This document shows, piece after piece, positions 1 to 8,248 of a stretch of 55,780 bases of DNA. The position numbers and the translations under genes are program-made. A model generated the notes under the pieces. It worked only from the letters and a program-made list of their open reading frames with translations, had not been told where the DNA came from and did not search any database. Origin of the DNA: Listeria valentina (lineage in GTDB: Bacteria; Bacillota; Bacilli; Lactobacillales; Listeriaceae); the NCBI RefSeq assembly GCF_011800755.1, contig NZ_JAATJW010000011.1, forward strand, positions 1 through 55,780. The letters run 5' to 3'. How positions within the stretch are numbered: the stretch's first letter is position 1; each line of letters begins with the position of its first letter.

Positions 1-20
1 TTTTTCCATTTTTATAGAAA

Positions 21-66
21 AAAACGCCCATCCCTCTTCTTTCTCATGGAGGGATGGGCGTTTTTC
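21..66. terminator. Bidirectional intrinsic terminator
   Basis: A perfect 12-bp stem, CGCCCATCCCTC at 25-36 pairing with 49-60, is flanked by an A run on the left and a T run on the right, so it can stop transcription from both sides. The gene it serves on the left lies outside the window. Confidence 0.85.
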
Positions 67-74
67 GACAGTCT

Positions 75-106
75 GAGGGACTTAAATTGAAAAAGTCCCT
101 CTTTTT
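75..106 (+). terminator. Second intrinsic terminator
   Basis: A 9-bp stem GAGGGACTT (75-83) pairs with AAGTCCCTC (93-101) and is followed by five T residues. It follows directly on the first terminator, making a tandem stop before the promoter of the next gene. Confidence 0.7.
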
Positions 107-133
107 GTTTTGAAAAAAAGTTGCATATTTCGT

Positions 134-179
134 TTGTTTCCCGTAAAATGAGGACTATAATAATTGAGAATCGTTTTCA
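134..179 (+). promoter_or_regulatory. Promoter with Fur-like box
   Basis: A consensus -10 TATAAT (156-161) has a poor -35 TTGTTT (134-139) 16 bp upstream. TGAGAATCGTTTTCA at 165-179 matches the Bacillus Fur box TGATAATNATTATCA at 12 of 14 defined positions and would cover the transcription start, a position suited to repression. The match is seen in the sequence; Fur control is inferred. Confidence 0.6.
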
Positions 180-220
180 ATCACTGGTCGCTCAAAATGT
201 AAGGGGAAGGAGTTTGGCGT

Positions 221-439
221 ATGTCAAAGGCTGAAAACTATGAAATGATGTTTTTCCCAACACGAGAAGGATTGCTAAAAGTACATGCTTATGGTTTTAA
301 TCCGTGTGGTTCATGGGGAGAGGTATTTGTGACTCTCGGATCTGAAACAATTTGTGTGAAAGGTTTTAATCGCAAAAAGACCATCATGCGAGCTGTTAAA
401 TTAAGACTCCAATCTGTTGAAAATGAAAAAACAGATTAA
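221..439 (+). CDS. Small conserved protein of unknown function, likely iron-regulated
   Basis: This 72-residue protein has no signal peptide, membrane segment or motif I can name; it is mixed basic and aromatic with two cysteines. An AAGGAG Shine-Dalgarno lies upstream of ATG 221. It sits behind a Fur-like box (165-179) and is followed by its own terminator (447-478), so it is probably monocistronic. From memory, the gene just before ykuJ in L. monocytogenes (lmo1007) is listed in the Fur regulon, which fits the position. The function is unknown. Confidence 0.7.
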   Translation: MSKAENYEMMFFPTREGLLKVHAYGFNPCGSWGEVFVTLGSETICVKGFNRKKTIMRAVKLRLQSVENEKTD

Positions 440-446
440 TCATATA

Positions 447-478
447 AAAACCGCCTTGATTTTCAGGGTGGTTTTCCT
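447..478 (+). terminator. Terminator of the small Fur-box gene
   Basis: AAAACCGCCTTGA (447-459) pairs imperfectly with TCAGGGTGGTTTT (463-475), ending in a T-rich stretch, just after the stop codon at 439. Confidence 0.7.
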
Positions 479-624
479 TTGTTTTAAGTAGTTAAAAAAA
501 AATATTGCGTTAAATTTTAAAAGAATACTTGCTTATTGGGTGTGATTTGCGCTAAAATTTGATAGTATTATTATGAAGTGGATGAGGAAAACTCATCGGG
601 TGGATTTTGAGAGGAGAATGCGTT

Positions 625-855
625 ATGTCTCAGTTAAAAGGAATTATTCAACGGTTGGAGGCTATGCAGAACGACGACGCTGCTGAAACACAATCGAGAC
701 GATTTGAAAAAGAAGGAAAGGTTATTTGTGAGGTTAAATATTTCGAGCCTTCCCAGTCTTTTGAAGTCGAAATTCACGATTCAAACAGTAAGTATAATTT
801 TGATGATATTGATATGACAGCAATTGAAATTTTCGAAGCTTTACAAGAAAATTAA
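625..855 (+). CDS. ykuJ: YkuJ family protein
   Basis: A 76-residue cytosolic protein that starts MSQLKGIIQRLEAM and ends in an IDMTAIEIFEALQ stretch, closely matching my memory of Bacillus YkuJ (79 aa). The reading frame extends upstream to a TTG at 607, but GAGGAG at 611-616 places the start at ATG 625. YkuJ is a conserved Bacillota protein of known fold but undefined role. A strong terminator follows at 866-897, so it is transcribed apart from cbpB. Confidence 0.85.
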   Translation: MSQLKGIIQRLEAMQNDDAAETQSRRFEKEGKVICEVKYFEPSQSFEVEIHDSNSKYNFDDIDMTAIEIFEALQEN

Positions 856-865
856 GCAGAAACAA

Positions 866-897
866 CTAGAACAGATTCTTCTGTTCTAGTATTTTTT
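866..897 (+). terminator. Terminator after ykuJ
   Basis: CTAGAACAGA (866-875) pairs with TCTGTTCTAG (880-889) across a TTCT loop, followed by a T run. Confidence 0.85.
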
Positions 898-1029
898 TGC
901 CCAAAAAATGGTTTATTTGGGAGGCAATCATGGCGTGACTATGGTAAAATGAAAGCGAATGTTTAAGTGGAAGCGTTTGAAGGAAAAGAAAAAAGATTCA
1001 AGACAATACTTGAGAAGAGGAAAGATAAA

Positions 1030-1482
1030 ATGATTTCAAATCAATTTGGATTTTTTATAAAAAATCAACTTGAAGAAAATATGATCTCTGCCGAAAAGGT
1101 TGCTCACGTACAGCTTGGAAATAATTTAGAACATGCGCTTTTAGTTTTAACAAAATGTGGTTACTCTGTGATCCCTGTTTTGGATTATAATTTTAAACTT
1201 TATGGCTTAATTAGTGCAGCGATGATTACGGAAGCCATTTTAGGACTTGAAAAAATTGAATTTGAACGGCTAGAAACATTAAAAGTGGAAGACGTTATGC
1301 AAACTGATATTCCAGTCGTAAAAGAAAACTTTGATGCGGAACGTGTGGTTAGCATGCTTGTGGATGCACCCTTTATTAGTGTCGTGAATGAGGAGCAAGA
1401 ATTTCAAGGGATACTCACGCGTCGTGTGATTTTAAAGCAAGTGAACAGGTTTATTCATTCTAAGGTGGAGGACAAAACATGA
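1030..1482 (+). CDS. cbpB: CBS-domain c-di-AMP-binding protein CbpB (YkuL/DarB)
   Basis: A 150-residue protein with two CBS motifs, one around the IPVLDYNFKLYGLIS stretch and one around VVNEEQEFQGILTRR. It matches the Bacillus DarB/YkuL pattern, including KVAHVQ.GNNLEHALLVLTK. In Listeria and Bacillus this protein binds cyclic di-AMP, and its apo form interacts with the (p)ppGpp synthetase RelA and, in some species, pyruvate carboxylase. The frame is open upstream to GTG 967, but homology and the AAGAGGAAAG just upstream favour ATG 1030. It overlaps ccpC by 4 bp, so the two are translationally coupled. Confidence 0.87.
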   Translation: MISNQFGFFIKNQLEENMISAEKVAHVQLGNNLEHALLVLTKCGYSVIPVLDYNFKLYGLISAAMITEAILGLEKIEFERLETLKVEDVMQTDIPVVKENFDAERVVSMLVDAPFISVVNEEQEFQGILTRRVILKQVNRFIHSKVEDKT

Positions 1483-2357
1483 TTGTAACAGAATATGAAT
1501 TGCTCGTTTGCTTGGCTGATGAGCTTAATATGCGAAAAAGTGCCGAAAAGCTTTTCCTTAGCCAGCCCGCTCTCTCGCAGCGCTTGCAAACGATTGAAAG
1601 TCGCTGGAATACCAAGATTTTTGTTCGTACGCAGAAGGGACTTTTGCTGACGCCAGAAGGAGAAGCAATCGTGAAGCATGCAGCAAGTGTCATTGAAAGA
1701 GAACGGGAAATCCAAGAAAATTTAGAAGCGATGGAAGGTGTGGTTCGCGGAACGCTTCGAATTGCTTGCGCGAGCGTTGTGGCCCAGTCTTTTTTACCGC
1801 GTGTCTTGAAGGAATTCTCGGCGCGTTACCCGAAAGTGCGGATTTCACTGCAAACAGGTTGGAGTAGCGAAGTTCACCAACTTCTTGCCCAAGGTGTGGT
1901 TCATTTTGGAATTGTCCGCGGGGCTACGAACTGGAAGAGTGTCCGCAAGCCTTTATTTAAGGACAAACTTGTTTTGGTAGATCAAGAAATTGAGCGGATT
2001 GAAGAGGTTTTTGAGTCAGAGCGGCCATTTATTCAGTTTAGAAGTGATTCAAACTATTATCAGGTCATTCAAGATTATTGGCAACGGAATTTTGGGAAAA
2101 TGCCGAAACAAGCGATGTTTGTCGATCAAATGGAAACGTCACGACAAATGGCGTTAAATGGAATTGGCTTTGCGATTTTACCGGAAATTACGCTTTTAGG
2201 GGATACGGAAGGCATTCATGAGATTCCGCTTGTTGAAAAAGATGGGTCTGTGCTCGGGCGGGAAACGACATTGCTTGCTTATGAACAGTCGCTCGCTCTT
2301 CCGCAAGTGGATGCTTTTATGAAAGTGATGAATGAATACCTTGCAACTCATCTGTAG
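1479..2357 (+). CDS. ccpC: LysR-type regulator, CcpC-like
   Basis: 292 residues with an N-terminal winged helix-turn-helix (about residues 15-40, RKSAEKLFLSQPALSQRLQTIE) and a periplasmic-binding-protein-like effector domain from about residue 90. The family is LysR. In Bacillus and Listeria the gene next to ykuL/cbpB and dapH is ccpC, which represses the citrate-synthase/aconitase branch of the TCA cycle and responds to citrate. Identity here rests on position and family, not on alignment. ATG 1479 overlaps the cbpB stop codon. Confidence 0.8.
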   Translation: MIVTEYELLVCLADELNMRKSAEKLFLSQPALSQRLQTIESRWNTKIFVRTQKGLLLTPEGEAIVKHAASVIEREREIQENLEAMEGVVRGTLRIACASVVAQSFLPRVLKEFSARYPKVRISLQTGWSSEVHQLLAQGVVHFGIVRGATNWKSVRKPLFKDKLVLVDQEIERIEEVFESERPFIQFRSDSNYYQVIQDYWQRNFGKMPKQAMFVDQMETSRQMALNGIGFAILPEITLLGDTEGIHEIPLVEKDGSVLGRETTLLAYEQSLALPQVDAFMKVMNEYLATHL

Positions 2358-2402
2358 CTATGGCAAACTTAAAGGAAGATGAATTTTTAGGAGGATTAGT
2401 TA

Positions 2403-3113
2403 ATGGAACAAATGGATGCGCATCAAATTATTTCGTTTATTCAACATAGTGAAAAAAGCACGCCTGTTAAGGTTTACTTGAAAGGGAATCTTTCAAAGAT
2501 TGATTTTCCGGAAGGCGTTCAAACTTTTATCAATAATGAAGTGGGGACTATTTTTGGGGAATGGGCTGTTATTGAACCACTTCTAGAAAAATATCAAGCT
2601 GAGATTAGGGATTCAGTGATTGAAAATGATCGCAGAAATTCAGCGATTCCGATGCTTGATCTTAAAAAAGTGAATGCGCGGATCGAACCGGGGGCCATCA
2701 TTCGTGACCAAGTAACGATTCATGACAATGCAGTCGTGATGATGGGCGCTTCGATCAATATTGGATCTGTGATCGGTGAAGGCACAATGATTGATATGAA
2801 CGTTGTACTTGGTGGCCGGGCAACGGTTGGCAAAAATTGTCACATTGGAGCAGGTTCTGTACTTGCGGGCGTGATTGAGCCACCATCGGCTAATCCTGTT
2901 GTGATTGAAGACGATGTTGTGATTGGTGCAAACGTTGTAGTATTGGAAGGCGTTCGCGTTGGGAAAGGAGCTGTCGTTGCTGCTGGCGCAATTGTTACAA
3001 AAGATGTTGAGCCAGGAACGGTTGTTGCAGGTATCCCGGCACGCGTACTTAAGGAACTGGATGCAAAAACGGCATCGAAAACAGAAATCATGCAAGGTTT
3101 GCGTCAATTATAA
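2403..3113 (+). CDS. dapH: 2,3,4,5-tetrahydropyridine-2,6-dicarboxylate N-acetyltransferase
   Basis: 236 residues. The N-terminal DapH domain ([21 protein letters not shown]) is followed by left-handed beta-helix hexapeptide repeats from about residue 90 to 220 (for example [19 protein letters not shown]). It acetylates tetrahydrodipicolinate in the acetyl branch of the diaminopimelate/lysine pathway, supplying peptidoglycan cross-link precursor. ATG 2403 is preceded by AGGAGG. A terminator at 3124-3162 separates it from dapL, but the short gap and pathway suggest partial read-through. Confidence 0.93.
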   Translation: MEQMDAHQIISFIQHSEKSTPVKVYLKGNLSKIDFPEGVQTFINNEVGTIFGEWAVIEPLLEKYQAEIRDSVIENDRRNSAIPMLDLKKVNARIEPGAIIRDQVTIHDNAVVMMGASINIGSVIGEGTMIDMNVVLGGRATVGKNCHIGAGSVLAGVIEPPSANPVVIEDDVVIGANVVVLEGVRVGKGAVVAAGAIVTKDVEPGTVVAGIPARVLKELDAKTASKTEIMQGLRQL

Positions 3114-3123
3114 GAGAAAAGTG

Positions 3124-3162
3124 GCTGGATTTGGCGTACTAAGGTCAAATCCGGCTTTTTTT
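3124..3162 (+). terminator. Terminator or attenuator between dapH and dapL
   Basis: GCTGGATTTG (3124-3133) pairs with CAAATCCGGC (3146-3155), with one wobble pair, and is followed by seven T residues. Confidence 0.8.
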
Positions 3163-3183
3163 ATGAAAAGGAGCTGATAAGCG

Positions 3184-4296
3184 ATGGATCCATTTATTGA
3201 GATTAGAAGAAAACTGCATACAATTCCAGAAACGGGCTTTGAGGAAGTGGAAACACAGCGCTTCTTGCTCGATTTTATTGAAAACTTAAATGACGATTTT
3301 CTGGAACTGAGGACTTGGCGGACGGGGATTTTGGTTCGACTTCGCGGTACGATAGGCGAGAAGACGATTGGCTACCGAACGGACATGGATGCTCTTCCGA
3401 TTAAAGAAGAAACGGGTTTGCCGTTTGCTTCTAAGCACGATGGTAAGATGCATGCTTGTGGACATGATTTTCATATGAGCATTGCGCTCGGTGTGCTCGC
3501 TTTTTTTGCTGAAAATCAACCGAAGAATCATTTGGTTTTTATTTTCCAGCCAGCAGAGGAAGGTCCTGGTGGGGCGAAGCCGCTTCTTGAAAGCGCTGAA
3601 TTTGAAGACTTTCGCCCAGACGAAATTTATGCACTTCACATCGCGCCAGAGTATAAAGTTGGACAAATTGCAACAAGGGAAGGGCTCTTGTTTGCCAACA
3701 CAGCTGAACTTTTCATTTCGTTTAAGGGACTATCTGGGCACGCGGCTTATCCGCATCTAGCGAATGATATGGTGGTTGCGGCTAGCCAGTTTGTTGGGCA
3801 AATTCAAACGATTATCAGCCGGAATGTTGATCCGATGGACGCGGCAGTGATCACGGTCGGGAAAATCACAGGCGGCGATGTGCAAAATGTAATCGCAGGA
3901 ACGGCGCTATTAGAAGGGACGATCCGCACGGCGAAGAAAGAAACGATGGAGCTGATTTGGACGCGACTTAAAGCGCTCGCGCGTGGCATGGAGGAAGCTT
4001 TTCAATGTGAAGTGGAATTTTTGCCAGGTTCAGCTTATTTGGAAGTTTATAATCACGCGGCTGAAACGAAGCGGTTTGTGGAATTTGTAGAACAGGAATT
4101 TCCGGATGCTTACGTGGAAGCGAAAGCTGCGATGACGGGGGAAGATTTTGGTTATTTTCTGGATGAAATTCCGGGGATGATGTTTTGGCTTGGCGTTGAT
4201 TCGCCGTACGGTTTGCATCATGCGAAACTAAATCCGAAAGAAGAAGCGATTCCGTTTGCGATTTCTGTTTTGACGGAATTTTTAGCGAAGTCTTAG
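3184..4296 (+). CDS. dapL: N-acetyldiaminopimelate deacetylase
   Basis: 370-residue M20-family amidohydrolase (YkuR in Bacillus). Metal-binding motifs are visible: ACGHDFHMS near residue 92, EEGPGG near residue 125 and a late GLHHAKLNP motif. It removes the acetyl group from N-acetyl-LL-diaminopimelate, the step after DapH and aminotransfer. AAAAGGAG precedes ATG 3184. No terminator is visible in the 29 bp before the downstream response regulator, so transcription could run into that gene. The symbol dapL is also used elsewhere for an aminotransferase; here it means the deacetylase. Confidence 0.9.
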   Translation: MDPFIEIRRKLHTIPETGFEEVETQRFLLDFIENLNDDFLELRTWRTGILVRLRGTIGEKTIGYRTDMDALPIKEETGLPFASKHDGKMHACGHDFHMSIALGVLAFFAENQPKNHLVFIFQPAEEGPGGAKPLLESAEFEDFRPDEIYALHIAPEYKVGQIATREGLLFANTAELFISFKGLSGHAAYPHLANDMVVAASQFVGQIQTIISRNVDPMDAAVITVGKITGGDVQNVIAGTALLEGTIRTAKKETMELIWTRLKALARGMEEAFQCEVEFLPGSAYLEVYNHAAETKRFVEFVEQEFPDAYVEAKAAMTGEDFGYFLDEIPGMMFWLGVDSPYGLHHAKLNPKEEAIPFAISVLTEFLAKS

Positions 4297-4325
4297 ACAA
4301 CAAGCTGACCGGGGAGGTACAGTAG

Positions 4326-4970
4326 ATGATTACAGTGCTACTTGCAGATGATAATTCTTTTATCACTGGTGGAATGGAAATTATTTTAAATATGGAAGCC
4401 GATATAGAAGTTGTTGCGACAGTTAAAAACGGGCAAGAAGCGGTGGATTTTTGCTTGGAACATCCCATTGATGTGGCTTTATTCGATATTCGAATGCCTG
4501 AAATGGATGGCGTTCTTGCAACGAAGCTTGTAACGGAGCAAACGAAGACTAAAGTGATTATGCTCACAACGTTTGATGATGATGCTTATATTTTTGAAGC
4601 GATTCAAGATGGGGCTAAAGGATATTTGCTTAAAAATAATGATCCAAAAGAAATCATTCAAGCGATTCGAAGTGTTTTTAAGGGGAAAAGTATTATTCAA
4701 GATGAAATCTGGAATAAAATTCGCGAAACCGGTTTTCAAAGTAAGCCGCAACATACAGATTTGGATCAATTTGATTTGACGCCGCGTGAAAAAGATATTT
4801 TAGTAGCGGTCGCAAGTGGCTATTCGAACCGGAAAATTGCGGAGCACCTTTATATTTCAGAAGGAACTGTTGCAAACAATATCTCTGCTTTACTGAGCAA
4901 GCTCGAGCTTGAACACAGGACGCAACTAGCCATTCTTTATTTTACAGGAGAAAAAGGCGGAATGTTATGA
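4326..4970 (+). CDS. NarL/FixJ-family response regulator
   Basis: 214 residues. The receiver domain has the acidic pair D8/D9, phosphoacceptor D54 in LFDIRMPEMDG and the conserved lysine in GYLLKNN. A LuxR-type helix-turn-helix occupies about residues 150-205 (LTPREKDILVAVASGYSNRKIAEHLYISEGTVANN). It ends in an ATGA overlap with the histidine kinase, so the pair is translationally coupled. The following ABC exporter is the likely target, as in LnrJK-LnrLMN of Bacillus. GGGGAGG lies upstream of ATG 4326. Confidence 0.9.
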   Translation: MITVLLADDNSFITGGMEIILNMEADIEVVATVKNGQEAVDFCLEHPIDVALFDIRMPEMDGVLATKLVTEQTKTKVIMLTTFDDDAYIFEAIQDGAKGYLLKNNDPKEIIQAIRSVFKGKSIIQDEIWNKIRETGFQSKPQHTDLDQFDLTPREKDILVAVASGYSNRKIAEHLYISEGTVANNISALLSKLELEHRTQLAILYFTGEKGGML

Positions 4971-6088
4971 GAACCTATAAATTGATTTTTGACGGTTTTT
5001 CTGGGCTCGCTGTTTTACTGCTTTCTTTTTATTTACGAGTTTCAAGCGAAAAAATGGCTTTGTATTTGTTTTTTGTCTTGCTTTATTTGACACTTTTAAT
5101 TTGTATTGAAACCTTTAGTCGCTACGAGCTTTTATTTAAATTAGGGCTACTAATCATGCTGATCTTGAGTTTTCCACTTGATTTGACTTATTATTGCTTG
5201 CTTTTTCCGTCCATGTTAGTCACGCTTTTAAAGCCAGACCAAACAAGTTTTTCTTGGAACTCGCTTGTTTTTCCGTGTGCTTTAGGGATTTTGCCACTGA
5301 TTTTAGAACGCAATGATTGGTTTCAACTAATGTATACCTTTTTTCTTATAGGAACAGTATTTATCCAGTTTTTACTAATTAAAATGACAGTTTTACTTGC
5401 AAAGAAAGAGCAAGAGGCCGAACGCTTGCGGATCCAAACAGGGAAACTGCGAGAGCGGCTCGATCAACTAGAAGCGCAAAAGATGGAAGACAAATATTTG
5501 ATTCAACTAGAAGAACGAAATGCACTTTCACACCGGATTCATGATGAATTAGGGCATTCGCTTTCAGGGGGATTGATTCAACTAGAAGCTGCCAAATTGG
5601 TGCTTCAAAAAGACGTTCAAAAGGCAGAAGAACTATTAACCAATGCCATTCAAATTAATCAAGCGGGGATTGAATCAATCAAGCAAACACTGAAGGAAAT
5701 GAAGCCACCGCAAGAAAGTTTGGGGATAACAAGGCTCAAACAGGAACTTAAGCAATTTGAAATGGAGTATCAAATTCGTTCGTTTTTCGGGGCGCGTGGA
5801 GTACTTGAGAAAATTAGCCCAGCCATTTGGTATTGTTTACAGCAAAACTTGACGGAAGGATTAACGAATATCTTGAAACATGCAAAACCCTCGAAAGTTT
5901 CCGTCCAGTTAGTCGTTTTAAATAAGTTTATTCGTTTCGAAATCCAAAATGATGGAAAAACGCCTGAACAATTTACTAAAAGTCTTGGATTAGTGGGAAT
6001 GGAAGAGCGAGCTGCAAAACTTGGGGGCTCGGTTACTTTTCGCGCTAAAAATGGTTTTTTAGTGACTACTGTCATTCCCATACAATAA
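4967..6088 (+). CDS. Membrane sensor histidine kinase (HisKA_3 type)
   Basis: 373 residues. The first ~140 residues form several membrane helices with almost no extracellular loop, so the kinase probably senses something in or at the membrane. A coiled coil (about 143-185) leads to the phosphoacceptor H192 in RIHDELGHSLSGG, and a HATPase domain follows (N box near LTEGLTNILKHAKPS, G box GLVGMEERAAKLGG). It pairs with the preceding regulator. An intramembrane-sensing kinase beside an ABC-2 exporter is the layout of antimicrobial-sensing detoxification modules; the signal here is unknown. Confidence 0.88.
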   Translation: MRTYKLIFDGFSGLAVLLLSFYLRVSSEKMALYLFFVLLYLTLLICIETFSRYELLFKLGLLIMLILSFPLDLTYYCLLFPSMLVTLLKPDQTSFSWNSLVFPCALGILPLILERNDWFQLMYTFFLIGTVFIQFLLIKMTVLLAKKEQEAERLRIQTGKLRERLDQLEAQKMEDKYLIQLEERNALSHRIHDELGHSLSGGLIQLEAAKLVLQKDVQKAEELLTNAIQINQAGIESIKQTLKEMKPPQESLGITRLKQELKQFEMEYQIRSFFGARGVLEKISPAIWYCLQQNLTEGLTNILKHAKPSKVSVQLVVLNKFIRFEIQNDGKTPEQFTKSLGLVGMEERAAKLGGSVTFRAKNGFLVTTVIPIQ

Positions 6089-6112
6089 ATCGTGAGAAAT
6101 TCACGGTAAAGA

Positions 6113-6151
6113 AGTGAGAAATTGCACTGTTGGCAACTCTCACTTTTTTTT
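6113..6151 (+). terminator. Attenuator between histidine kinase and ABC genes
   Basis: AGTGAGA (6113-6119) pairs with TCTCACT (6138-6144), with an inner TTGC/GCAA stem, followed by a run of T residues. It lies between the two-component genes and the exporter and could limit read-through or end the regulatory transcript. Confidence 0.75.
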
Positions 6152-6187
6152 ATAATAAAAGAAATGAACGCGAGGAGAGAAAAACGA

Positions 6188-7129
6188 ATGAAAATTGTGG
6201 AAATGAAAGATGTGACTAAAAAATTTGACCAAGTCGTAGCAACCGATCAACTTTCACTTTCGATTGAGAGAGGGCAGATTTTTGGATTGCTTGGACCAAA
6301 CGGGGCAGGAAAAAGTACCGCCATTAACATGTTATGTGGCTTAATCAAAAAAACGACAGGTGAAATTGATTTGTTTGGCGAGCCGCTTAAAAGCGAAGCG
6401 CTTGACATCAAAAAGAAAATTGGGCTGGTTCCGCAAGACTTGGCTATCTATCAGGAGCTAACGGCACTTGAAAATGTGAAGTTTTTCGCGGGATTATACG
6501 GTTTTCGTGGTGCTGAATTAATCGAAAAAAGCAAGGAAGCGCTCCGGTTTGTCGGATTGCTTGATAAAGAAAATATCCGCCCCGATAAATTTTCAGGGGG
6601 AATGAAGCGGCGCCTTAATATTGCTTGTGCGATCGCTCATACGCCTGAATTAGTGGTGATGGATGAACCAACAGTGGGGATCGATCCCCAGTCGCGCAAC
6701 TATATTTTAGAGTCTATCCGCGAGTTAAATAAAAAAGGCACGACGATTATTTATACGAGCCATTATATGGAAGAAGTGGAAGAAATTTGTGATTACATTG
6801 CGATCATGGACCACGGCAAAGTGATTGCAGAGGGCACAGAGCAGGAACTTGTTAGCCTTGTTACAGATATCAAAGAAGTGAATATCGTGGTTTCTGAACA
6901 AATGGATGGGATAAAAGAAACGATCAAAGGAATTAAAGGCGTGGAGCAAGTGAACTGGACAGGTACGAGCACTTTGAATATTATCGCTAAAAATGAAACG
7001 AATGTGTTAAATAGCGTTTTGTCCTTACTGCTTGAAAGAAAACTTGAGATTTTGGAAGTGAATCAAGAAAAAATTAACTTAGAAACAGTTTTCTTGAATT
7101 TAACAGGTCGAAATTTGCGGGATGAATAA
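6188..7129 (+). CDS. ABC transporter ATP-binding protein, LnrL/DrrA-like
   Basis: 313 residues. Walker A GPNGAGKST near residues 36-44, signature FSGGMKRRLNIA, Walker B LVVMDEPTVGID and a C-terminal tail of the DUF4162 kind. The frame is open upstream to ATG 6122, but GAGGAGAG at 6173-6180 points to ATG 6188. It energises the two permeases that follow. The order regulator-kinase-ATPase-permease-permease resembles lnrJKLMN (yfiJKLMN), which exports amphipathic antibiotics such as linearmycin. The substrate here is not known. Confidence 0.9.
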   Translation: MKIVEMKDVTKKFDQVVATDQLSLSIERGQIFGLLGPNGAGKSTAINMLCGLIKKTTGEIDLFGEPLKSEALDIKKKIGLVPQDLAIYQELTALENVKFFAGLYGFRGAELIEKSKEALRFVGLLDKENIRPDKFSGGMKRRLNIACAIAHTPELVVMDEPTVGIDPQSRNYILESIRELNKKGTTIIYTSHYMEEVEEICDYIAIMDHGKVIAEGTEQELVSLVTDIKEVNIVVSEQMDGIKETIKGIKGVEQVNWTGTSTLNIIAKNETNVLNSVLSLLLERKLEILEVNQEKINLETVFLNLTGRNLRDE

Positions 7130-7143
7130 GAGGAGGAAATCAA

Positions 7144-8244
7144 ATGATTTTTCACAATTTGAAAAAACAAATCAAGTTAACTTTACGTGATAAAAATTAT
7201 TTTATTTTTACACTTATTTTTCCGGTCGCTTTGATCTTTGTTCTTGGAAATTTGCTTTCGGGTTCCTTTAATCAAGATACTTCGGCTCATTTGCGAGTTG
7301 CTTACATGCAAGATGGTTCAAGTCAGCTCGGACAAGCATTTGAACAGTTTGCGAAAGCTGCGGGATCCAAAAACGTTACTTTTACAGCAGTGAAAAATGA
7401 AGCAACTGGAAAAGAGAAAGTACAAAAAGGAAAAGCCACAGCTTTTGTCAGTATGAAAAATGAAGAGTTAACGGTTGCAACAAACTATCCAGATACCATC
7501 GAAAAAGGCATGCTAGACAGCTATATCGGAGCTTTTTCATCCGAGTATAGTTTTATAAAAGGAACGGTAAACATTGACCCGACTCAAATTGAAAAAGCGG
7601 CAGAGCGTGTCAAACTTCCAAAAGGGGCAATTACAACGGAAAAAGCTTCGACAAGCGATAATGTTTCATCATTTGAGTATTATGCAATTGCCATGATCAG
7701 TATGACGATGATGATGGGACTCGTTTACGGAATCAATAGTTATCGCGCTGAAAAATTGCGAAATACGATAGTTCGTTTAGAAACGGCACCTGTTAGAAAA
7801 ACACAAATTTTGTTTGGTAACTTTTTTGGAGAATTAGCAGTGCAAGTACTCGCTTTAATCATTTTGATGCTCGTTTCTCAATTTGTGTTTGGCGTCCAGT
7901 GGGGTGAATACGGCATCTTTATTTTTGCTGTCTTTCTAAGCTTAGGCATTTTTTCAGTCTTTCTTGGGATGGCGCTTGATATCTTTAGCAATGGGAATCC
8001 GGCCATTGCCGGAGCTTCAATGATCGTTGTGAACATTTTTGCCTTTATTGGCGGCGCTTATTTTCCGATGATTTCGCCAACGATCCAGAAGCTTTCTCCC
8101 ATCGGCTGGGCGAATATCAGCAGTCGAGAAATTCTTTATAATCATGATTTAAGCGCCATGACTATTCCAATTACGATGAACCTCGGCATGACGCTAATTC
8201 TCTTGTTGCTTGTGTTGTTTGTTCAAAAAAGAAGGAGGGCCTGA
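7144..8244 (+). CDS. ABC-2 type permease, first subunit
   Basis: 366 residues with the ABC-2 topology: one N-terminal membrane helix (about 20-40), a long extracytoplasmic domain to about residue 180, then five to six helices. AGAGGAGG precedes ATG 7144, 14 bp after the ATPase stop. It is paired with the following gene of the same fold but low similarity, so the exporter is probably a heterodimer (LnrM/LnrN-like). Confidence 0.85.
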   Translation: MIFHNLKKQIKLTLRDKNYFIFTLIFPVALIFVLGNLLSGSFNQDTSAHLRVAYMQDGSSQLGQAFEQFAKAAGSKNVTFTAVKNEATGKEKVQKGKATAFVSMKNEELTVATNYPDTIEKGMLDSYIGAFSSEYSFIKGTVNIDPTQIEKAAERVKLPKGAITTEKASTSDNVSSFEYYAIAMISMTMMMGLVYGINSYRAEKLRNTIVRLETAPVRKTQILFGNFFGELAVQVLALIILMLVSQFVFGVQWGEYGIFIFAVFLSLGIFSVFLGMALDIFSNGNPAIAGASMIVVNIFAFIGGAYFPMISPTIQKLSPIGWANISSREILYNHDLSAMTIPITMNLGMTLILLLLVLFVQKRRRA

Positions 8245-8248
8245 GAAG

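Noticed and set aside
2640-3107. Long open frame on the minus strand over dapH
   Set aside because: It is antisense to a clear hexapeptide-repeat enzyme, has low-complexity composition and no Shine-Dalgarno; it is a shadow of the repeat codon pattern.
4326-6088. LiaRS-type cell-envelope stress system
   Set aside because: No LiaF-like gene accompanies it, the kinase N-terminus has many membrane helices instead of two, and an LnrLMN-like exporter follows.
6130-6156. Promoter TTGGCA-TATAAT for the ABC genes
   Set aside because: The spacer is only 15 bp and the -35 lies inside the terminator stem; not strong enough to list as a feature.
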